A stretch of DNA of 7,496 nucleotides, taken from positions 1 to 7,496 of the forward strand of contig CADBMS010000164.1 of the NCBI GenBank assembly GCA_902795935.1, in the 5' to 3' direction. Numbering within the stretch: position 1 is the stretch's first letter; every line of letters begins with the position of its first letter. Source of the stretch: an uncultured Methanobrevibacter sp. (lineage in GTDB: Archaea > Methanobacteriota > Methanobacteria > Methanobacteriales > Methanobacteriaceae). Below are positions 1-7,000 of this stretch, in pieces. Below the pieces are notes generated by a model. That model did no database searches. It saw nothing but the letters and a program-made list of their open reading frames with translations, and was not told where the DNA came from. The position numbers and the translations under genes were made by a program.

Positions 1-170
1 AACTAAATTATCAAAAGATTAAATTGATTGTTTAAATATATAATATTAAAAAGAAATAAATAAAGGATAAATATAATGATTAATAAACAAAATCCAACAA
101 AAAAAACTATTAATATTTGATATTCTAAACATTAACAACAAAATAAGTTATTGGAAGATTAACATCCTTA

Positions 171-200
171 ATGACTAAAAATTTTAAATCTATATATAAT
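171..200 (+). promoter_or_regulatory. Candidate core promoter overlapping the assumed mrfA start
   Basis: TATATATAAT at 191-200 runs directly into ATG 199. Read as an archaeal TATA box, it would place transcription initiation near 220, exactly at the in-frame ATG 220. Read as a bacterial -10 (TATAAT, 195-200), it pairs with ATGACT at 171-176 as a weak -35 with an 18-base spacer and would initiate near 207. Either reading favours a start downstream of 199. The upstream 1-170 holds further AT-rich stretches (for example 31-50) that could be the promoter instead, so this is weak evidence. Confidence 0.25.
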
Positions 201-2997
201 GAATTTATATGTTGATAATATGGTGACTAAAGTTTTAAGTAAAATAATGAATGATATTCGATATAAACATAAAATTGAACATATTGAAACTTTAGATTCA
301 CATAAAGCAGTTTATAAAAAAGTGGAAGATTTACCTGAAAATATAATAAATTATTTGAAAAAAAATAATATAAGATTATATGAACATCAAGTAGAAACAT
401 ATGAGCAAATTCGCTTGAATAAAAATGTCTTATTAACAACACCTACTGCATCAGGTAAAACATTATCTTTTAATTTACCAATAATGGAAAAATTAACACA
501 AGACATAAGAGCCACTGCATTATACATTTATCCTGCAAAAGCTTTAACTAATGATCAATTAGAAATCTTAAAAAAAATAGAAACTGAATTAAAAATAGAA
601 ATAAACCCACAAATTTATGATGGAGATACACCACGTAATTTGAGACCAAATATACGAAAAAAATCTAGAATAGTGCTTAGTAACCCTTATGAATTACATT
701 TAATATTATCATGGCATCATCAATGGGAAAGATTCTATAAAAATCTTAAATTTATAGTTATAGATGAAGCTCATCAATATAGAGGCGTGTTTGGATCTAA
801 TGTTGCATTATTGCTGCGAAGATTACGTAGAATTTGTAATTACTATGGTTCAGACCCTATTTTTATATTATCATCAGCTACACTTGCAAATCCGCTTGAA
901 TTTTCAGAAAAATTGACTGGAAAAAAATTTCATTTAGTTTCAAAAGATGCTTCACCCAGTGGAAAAAAATATTTTATATTGTATAATCCTTTTAAAATTA
1001 AAAATAAATTATCTCTCCACCAAGAAACTACAAATTTATTTTTATTTTTTATTATTCATAACATGCAAACATTATGTTTTACAGTTTCAAGAAAAATGGC
1101 CGAAATAATAACAAAATGGTCAAAAGAACAAATAAATTCATCTAAACCAGAACTAGTTAACAAGATTGCAGCATATCGTGCTGGCTATCTTGCTGAAGAA
1201 AGAAGAACCATTGAAACTAGCCTTAAAAATAAAAAACTTGTTGGAGTAACTACGACTAATGCATTAGAAGTTGGAATTAATATTGGATCTTTAGATTCTG
1301 TTATTATATCTGGTTTTCCTGGAACAATGATATCTGTTTGGCAACAAGCAGGTCGTTCTGGTAGAAAATATAATGATTCGATTGTTGTATTATTAGCATT
1401 TGAAAATCCATTAGATCAATATTTTATGAAAAATCCTAAATTTATATTTGATAAAGTTCATGAAAATGCAATTATTGATTTAGAAAATTTGTATATACTC
1501 AAAGGACATTTACTTTGTGCTGCATATGAATTACCCTTAACAAAAAATGATTTAAAAAAATATTTTTCAAATAATTTAACTATTATTGAAGAATTTGTTA
1601 AAAAAGGATTATTAATACAAACAACACATAACTGGACGTATAATTTAGATGATACACCTTCTTTTAAACATAGTTTAGATCAAATATCTTCTGATACATT
1701 TAAAGTTATACATAAAGGACAAATATTAGAAGTTATGACAAGATCTCATGCTTATCGAGAGGCGCATGAAGGTGCTGTTTTAATAAATAAAGGGGAAACA
1801 TATACTGTAGAATCATTTGATAATATGAATAAAATTATTAATGTTATTAAACGGAACGTTGATTACCATACACAAGCCTTAAAAGATGTTAATGTAAAAA
1901 TAACTAAAAAAGTGGAGAGAAGAAGAATTGGTGATTTAATTATTAATTATGGTGAAGTTGAAGTTTCTGAAAATTTCTATAAGTATAAAATACTAAATTT
2001 TGATAAAGTTTTAGGAACTTATCCTTTAGATTTACCTCCTTTAAAATTTAAAACCAAAAGTATATGGTTTACATTACCATTCTCCATTAAAACTGAAATA
2101 GAAACTAAATATGATAATGAAGAAGCGTTTCATGGAGGCCTACATGGAACTGAACATGTGCTTATAGCTTTATTCCCATTACATGTTATGTGTGATAGGT
2201 TTGATATTGGAGGATTATCTACTCCATACCATAATGACACCCAAGAAGCTACAATATTCATTTATGATGCTTATGAAGGTGGAATTGGATTAACTGAAAA
2301 AGCATTAGAGGTTTTTGATGAATTAGTTAATTCAACTAAATTATTAATTGAAAATTGTCAATGTAAAGATGGTTGTCCATCTTGTATTTATTCACCAAAA
2401 TGTGGTAATGAAAATAAACCATTAAATAAACAATCCACTATTTATATTTTAAATAAAATGATTGAAATAATGTCTTCTGAAAAAGTAGGTGATTTAATAG
2501 AAAAAGAATCTGAAAAATTAAACGATATTCAAATTACTGATGAAATTGATGATGTTAAATTATTATTAGAATTAGGTTATAATGATTTAAAAGAAAATAA
2601 TATAAATTCTGCAATTAATTCATTTGATAATGCCCTTACTATTGATCCTAGTAACGTTGATGTGTTATTTGCTAAAGCTAAAGCTTTAGATTTAGAAAAA
2701 AACTATGATGAATCATTAAAGTATTATAAAAAAATTAATGAATATGATTCTGAAAAAATAAATATCCAATTTCATTTAGCAAAATCATTATATCATAATA
2801 AATATTATGCAGAAGCTAAAGAAATTTTAATCAATATGTTAACTAGTAATCCATTAAATGATAAAGTATTATGTTTAATAGGAATCATCCTTGAAGCACA
2901 AAACGATATTAATGGTGCAAAATATTTTTATAAAAAAGCTATTAAATGTAATCCTAGAAATAAAACTGCAAATACTAAATTAAAACATATCAATTGA
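199..2997 (+). CDS. mrfA: MrfA-like DExH-box DNA helicase with DUF1998/Zn-binding domain and C-terminal TPRs
   Basis: Superfamily 2 helicase, 932 residues, closely resembling Bacillus subtilis MrfA (YprA, about 750 residues), a 3'-5' DNA helicase that works with the exonuclease MrfB in repair of mitomycin damage. Visible in order: HQ of the Q-like motif (63-64); Walker A PTASGKT (82-88); YPAKAL motif Ia (111-116); DEAH box (189-192) followed by the family signature YRGVFGS; SSATL motif III (225-229); YRAGY (326-330); TTNALEVGI motif V (352-360); QQAGRSGR motif VI (382-389). The DUF1998 region has HGTEH (649-653) and YDAYEGGIG (689-697). Next comes a cysteine cluster C720, C722, C726, C729 plus C735, the zinc site of the MZB domain. 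All helicase motifs look intact. Residues 789-922 are four TPR units absent from the B. subtilis protein. No Shine-Dalgarno sequence precedes ATG 199; ATG 220 (residue 8) is a real alternative start. It is followed at once by the mrfB-like gene, implying an operon. The family call is firm; substrate specificity in this organism is unknown. Confidence 0.93.
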   Translation: MNLYVDNMVTKVLSKIMNDIRYKHKIEHIETLDSHKAVYKKVEDLPENIINYLKKNNIRLYEHQVETYEQIRLNKNVLLTTPTASGKTLSFNLPIMEKLTQDIRATALYIYPAKALTNDQLEILKKIETELKIEINPQIYDGDTPRNLRPNIRKKSRIVLSNPYELHLILSWHHQWERFYKNLKFIVIDEAHQYRGVFGSNVALLLRRLRRICNYYGSDPIFILSSATLANPLEFSEKLTGKKFHLVSKDASPSGKKYFILYNPFKIKNKLSLHQETTNLFLFFIIHNMQTLCFTVSRKMAEIITKWSKEQINSSKPELVNKIAAYRAGYLAEERRTIETSLKNKKLVGVTTTNALEVGINIGSLDSVIISGFPGTMISVWQQAGRSGRKYNDSIVVLLAFENPLDQYFMKNPKFIFDKVHENAIIDLENLYILKGHLLCAAYELPLTKNDLKKYFSNNLTIIEEFVKKGLLIQTTHNWTYNLDDTPSFKHSLDQISSDTFKVIHKGQILEVMTRSHAYREAHEGAVLINKGETYTVESFDNMNKIINVIKRNVDYHTQALKDVNVKITKKVERRRIGDLIINYGEVEVSENFYKYKILNFDKVLGTYPLDLPPLKFKTKSIWFTLPFSIKTEIETKYDNEEAFHGGLHGTEHVLIALFPLHVMCDRFDIGGLSTPYHNDTQEATIFIYDAYEGGIGLTEKALEVFDELVNSTKLLIENCQCKDGCPSCIYSPKCGNENKPLNKQSTIYILNKMIEIMSSEKVGDLIEKESEKLNDIQITDEIDDVKLLLELGYNDLKENNINSAINSFDNALTIDPSNVDVLFAKAKALDLEKNYDESLKYYKKINEYDSEKINIQFHLAKSLYHNKYYAEAKEILINMLTSNPLNDKVLCLIGIILEAQNDINGAKYFYKKAIKCNPRNKTANTKLKHIN
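2563..2964 (+). other. TPR repeat block in the C-terminus of the MrfA-like helicase
   Basis: Four consecutive units of 33-34 residues, at protein residues 789-821, 822-855, 856-888 and 889-922. They show the TPR spacing of small and large residues: G or A near position 8, A near position 20 (for example NSAINSFDNAL, NGAKYFYKKAI), and P near position 32 in units 1, 3 and 4 (IDPSN, SNPLN, CNPRN). Such repeats usually form a superhelical protein-binding surface. A polar, charged linker of about 50 residues (736-785) separates them from the zinc cluster. I infer that the block recruits a partner, most simply the exonuclease encoded next door. Confidence 0.85.
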
Positions 2998-3002
2998 TAT
3001 TT

Positions 3003-3968
3003 ATGAGTTTTAAACTAAAATATGATGAAAATGGAAATTTAATGAATCCTGTAAATGAACTTAAAAAATGTTTAATGGAAACTTATGAAAATGAAACATT
3101 AGATATATTCAATGGTTATGAAATTAACACTAAACATGGATCTACTTTTCAAATTAATCATCACGAAAAAATAAATTTTAAACTATTACCTTCCAAAGAA
3201 GTTAAAGAAAACCTTAAATGTGATTTTAAATTATTACATGGTGTTGGTGAATCTACTGATAGAAAACTTAAAAATGAAGGTTATGGTAATTTGGAAGATT
3301 TAATGGAGCATCCTAAATTTGGTGAAAGAGCTGATGAATTATTAAAGATTTTAGATGATGAAGAAAATATTTGGGAAATTGTAAAAAATAGATATTCTTC
3401 ATCTCATGAAAAAGTTTTAGCATGTGCTAGTTTAAACGAAAATTCACAATTTATTTTTTTAGATATTGAAACTATGGGTTTAATAAATGTTCCAATTATT
3501 TTAATAGGAATTGCTATGATTTATGATGATGAAATTGAAGTTAAACAGTTTTTATTAAGGAATTACTCTGAAGAACTTGCAATTTTATCTGCTTTTAATT
3601 CTATTATTGAAAAAGATTCTGTTTTTGTTTCTTTTAATGGTTTAAGATTTGATATTCCTTTTATTAAAAAACGTTTAGAAAATTATTCCATTAAATCTGA
3701 TTTAAATAACCAGCATATAGATTTATTACATTTTTCTAGGAGATTATGGAAAAATAAGTTGCCAAATTGTCAATTAACAAGTATTGAAGAGTATTTATTT
3801 AATATTCATCGTATAAATGATGTTCCAAGCAGTTATATTCCAAATTATTACGAAACATATATTAAAACAAAAAATATTGGACCATTAGTTCCCATTATTA
3901 AACATAATCGAATGGACATTGTTTCATTAGCTTTAATTTTATCTAAAATGCATGAACAATTATTTTAA
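3003..3968 (+). CDS. mrfB: MrfB-like DEDDh 3'-5' exonuclease (YprB-type RNase H fold)
   Basis: 321-residue RNase H-fold exonuclease of the YprB family (Pfam RNase_H_2 type). In B. subtilis, MrfB is a metal-dependent DNA exonuclease paired with MrfA. The acidic catalytic set is visible: FLDIETMGL with D154 and E156 (motif I), FNGLRFD with D217 (motif II), and HNRMD with H301 and D305 (motif III). Between them lies the family segment DLLHFSRRLWK (from D240), followed by IEEYL and a DVPSSYIP stretch. Residues 77 to about 110 (LLHGVGESTDRKLKNEGY onward) look like a helix-hairpin-helix DNA-binding element in front of the nuclease. The protein ends about 16 residues after D305 and has no TPR tail, unlike the roughly 410-residue B. 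subtilis protein. I chose ATG 3003, 5 bases after the upstream stop. A TTG at 2994 would overlap that stop and add three residues, but has no better support. No Shine-Dalgarno sequence is visible, so translation is probably coupled to the helicase gene. Confidence 0.9.
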   Translation: MSFKLKYDENGNLMNPVNELKKCLMETYENETLDIFNGYEINTKHGSTFQINHHEKINFKLLPSKEVKENLKCDFKLLHGVGESTDRKLKNEGYGNLEDLMEHPKFGERADELLKILDDEENIWEIVKNRYSSSHEKVLACASLNENSQFIFLDIETMGLINVPIILIGIAMIYDDEIEVKQFLLRNYSEELAILSAFNSIIEKDSVFVSFNGLRFDIPFIKKRLENYSIKSDLNNQHIDLLHFSRRLWKNKLPNCQLTSIEEYLFNIHRINDVPSSYIPNYYETYIKTKNIGPLVPIIKHNRMDIVSLALILSKMHEQLF

Positions 3969-3992
3969 TAGATATTTACTTATGTTTAAATG

Positions 3993-4020
3993 AAATAAAT
4001 ATTATAATATATAATTACTT
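3993..4020 (+). promoter_or_regulatory. Candidate promoter (TATA-like stretch) for the DUF4011 helicase gene
   Basis: The 108-base gap between the exonuclease stop and the next start is almost pure A/T. Around 4001-4013 it holds an attataatatata stretch preceded by tgaaat, which would suit an archaeal BRE/TATA pair or a bacterial -10 region. Initiation about 25 bases downstream of an archaeal TATA would leave a leader of roughly 40-45 bases before ATG 4077. In DNA this AT-rich, such stretches arise by chance, so confidence is low. No stem-loop plus T-run terminator for the upstream pair could be identified. Confidence 0.3.
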
Positions 4021-4066
4021 AATAAATAATTAATAATATCAATTTATTTGAAATTATTTTTTCATT

Positions 4067-4070
4067 GAGG
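4067..4070 (+). promoter_or_regulatory. Ribosome binding site of the DUF4011 helicase gene
   Basis: GAGG stands 6 bases before ATG 4077, complementary to the anti-Shine-Dalgarno CCTC of 16S rRNA. It is the only G-rich tetramer in the surrounding AT-rich gap. It fixes the start of the third gene and contrasts with the two genes upstream, which have no visible site. Confidence 0.75.
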
Positions 4071-4076
4071 CAAATT

Positions 4077-7000
4077 ATGAATAAACAGGATATTGTAACC
4101 GAAAAAAATCGTTCTAAGGATAATAATTTTAACACTAAACTTGAAAAAGATTTTGCTGAAATTCGTGAAAAACTTTTAGATTTGAGTATGCGTAATCAAC
4201 TTATAAATTTTAGAGCAAGATCAAGATCTGTTGAAATAATAAGTGATTCTGCAGAGAATATTTATGAATATCTTGTTTTAAAAGAAAAAAAAATGCAATT
4301 TTTGCCTCGAAAAAATAAACTTAAATTATTTTCAGAACAAAATTCTGAAGAACATCCTATTGATGATGATTCAGATAATTTATCCCTAAAAACAGAAAAT
4401 GAAAATGAATCAAACAATATTTTAAAAGAATCTTTAGATGAAAATTCTGATGAAAATAACATATCTCTAAAAAATATTAGTAAAGAAACAGATACTGTAT
4501 TAAAAAGATTAAATTATCTAAAAAATGAAGATATTGATACACAAATAAAAGTAAATCCTATTATAACAGATAAAAAAACTGAAATAAGTGATTTAATAGA
4601 AGAATTTTCGATTGAAAAATCAGAACATGATACTGAAATAACACTAAATGATTCCAATAATATTAATGAAACTAAAAATTTAGATGATAATAATTTTGTT
4701 TTAGATGAAGATATATTCGAAGAAGAATTAAATGATGAATTAGATTCAGAAGAAGTTAAATTTTATAGTGAAAAAAAAGATAAATTATGGGAAGTTCCAG
4801 ATATTTCTTTAAACATCGTAAATGAACATAGAAGAAGATATTTGAAAACTAGACTTAATTCTTCAGAATTACAACGTAGATTATTTTATATTAATCAACG
4901 AGCAACAACTACCCTACAAGAACAGGGACATAATATTTTATATTTAGCTTTAGGTTTTTTAGAGTGGTATGATGATGATAAACATCCTGATGATTCTAAA
5001 TTAGCACCTTTAATTCTTATTCCAGTACTTATTGAACGCCGTAACATTGGTAAATCTTTTTATATTAAATGGGATGGACAAGACATATTAACTAATTTAT
5101 CTCTTCAAATGAAATTTAAAAGAGAATTAGATATTGAATTACCTAGTTTTACTATGCCTCAAAATACAATGGGGATAAGTGATTATATTAATCAAATAAA
5201 AGATCTTATAAAATATATTCCCAAATGGGAAGTTCATGATAAAATTCAGTTGGGATTCTTTTCATTTAGTAAATTTGTGATGTATCAAGATTTAAATGTA
5301 GATTCTGATGGTTTTGATATTTCTAAAAAACCTTTAATTAAACAGATGTTTCCTGAAAATTCAAATGACATATTTGAAAATCAAAATCCTCTTATTGAAG
5401 ATGAAAATAAAATTAATCAAAATAATGTTAAAAACTTAAAATATGAAAATACTTACAATGTTCTTGATGCAGACTCATCTCAAATGGATGTAATAGAATA
5501 TGTTAAAAGTGGACACAATCTCGTTGTTGATGGGCCACCAGGTACTGGTAAATCTCAAACTATTGTTAATTTAATTGCAGAATTAATGGCATCTGGAAAA
5601 ACAGTGCTGTTTGTTAGTGAAAAAATGGCTGCTTTAGAAGTTGTTAAAAATAGATTAGATAGTATTGGTTTGGGTAAATTTTGTTTAGAGTTACATTCCC
5701 ATAAAACACGTAAAAGTGATGTTTTAAAAGATTTAGAAAATTCATTAAAAAATGATTCTATTATTGATATGGATATTGAACGTGAAATAAATCGTGCTGA
5801 AACTTTAAAAAGTCAATTAAATGCATACAATGAAGCTTTACATACTCCAGTATATGGTATTAATAAAACACCATTTGAATTAATAGGGATTAAAGAAACT
5901 GCTGAAAAAAGATTTGGCGAAATACCTTATGTTGAAATAATTAATCCAACAAATATAACTCCTTTAGAATGGGAAAGAACATTATTAGAATTAGAAAATT
6001 TATCAAAACTATCTCAATTATTACCCCCAATAGTTAATAACCCATGGAAAGGTACTAATCCCGATATGATTGTACCTAACACTTCACGCAATATAGAACT
6101 TCAAATTATTGAATCATTGAAAAATTTAGAGTTATTGCTTCAACATATTAAAAGATTTGAAAAAAAATATCATATTAAAAATTCTGAAAATTTGTTTGAA
6201 ATTGAAAAATTAAAGAATATTATTAACTTATTTAAAAATGTGAAAATTAGTGAATATGAAATTTTAGTTTCTAAAATTTGGGATGATGAACTAAATGAAG
6301 CATATTTGCTTATTAAAAATTTAAAAATACTTCATGAAAAAAGTGATATATTGAATAAATTCCATGATTCCATATTAGAAAAAAATTTAAATGAGTTAAT
6401 AAAAGAATACTCTGAAGAGTCCTCAAATAGGATTAAGATATTTTCTTCAAAGTATAGAAAACTTAAAAAAGAAATTGAACTCTGTTATAATGGACAAATA
6501 CCAAGTAGTTCAAAAGAAATCCTAAATGATTTAGAATCAGTTCATGATTTGATTAATATTAAAAATTATTTCATTAACTCTGAAAATCAAATAAAAAAGA
6601 TGTTTGGTTCTGCATGGAATATTGAAACAGTTACTGTTGAAGAATTAGAAGATATAATTAAATGGATTACAAAGATTAGAGAATTAATTAATGAAAAATA
6701 TATTAATTTAGAAACTATTAATTTAATTTCAAAGGGTATTGATGAGGAAGAACTTCATATTTTTGAAAAAGAATTAGAAGTTAATATTAATACTTTCTTA
6801 AATTCATTTAAAAAACTTATTAGTTATTTAAATACAAATTCTAAAATTCTTTTTAGTAGAGATTTATATGTTGTAAACTATAATGATATGCGTGAAATAT
6901 TGAAATTATGGATGAACAATATTGCTCTTTTATTACCATGGTCACAATATCTTGAAAAAAAACAATTATGTTTAGAAACGAGTGGTGCTCCATTTGTTGA

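Noticed and set aside
1..70. Tail of an upstream gene at the left edge
   Set aside because: All frames on both strands hit stops within the first 60 bases or so, and the longest pieces have no recognisable sequence.
171..215. 15-codon frame from ATG 171
   Set aside because: It is out of frame with the helicase, lacks a properly spaced Shine-Dalgarno sequence and overlaps the helicase start.
227..442. 71-codon open frame on the minus strand
   Set aside because: It lies wholly inside the helicase gene over conserved residues. Its translation is rich in F, L and Y, as expected from the complement of AT-rich coding DNA, and it has no recognisable domain.
3993..4049. Inverted repeat aaataaat / atttattt in the gap before the third gene
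   Set aside because: Only 8 A/T pairs around a 41-base loop. Such matches are expected by chance at this composition, and it would not form a stable terminator.
4262..4462. 66-codon open frame on the minus strand
   Set aside because: It is antisense to the acidic linker. The repeated S and F residues are just the complement of GAA, GAT and AAA codons.
6153..6173. RFEKKYH in the helical insert as a possible HEPN R-x(4-6)-H RNase motif
   Set aside because: A single short match in a charged helical region is not diagnostic. The surroundings read like the ordinary insert of DUF4011 helicases, and a HEPN domain in Hhe-type proteins would be expected elsewhere.
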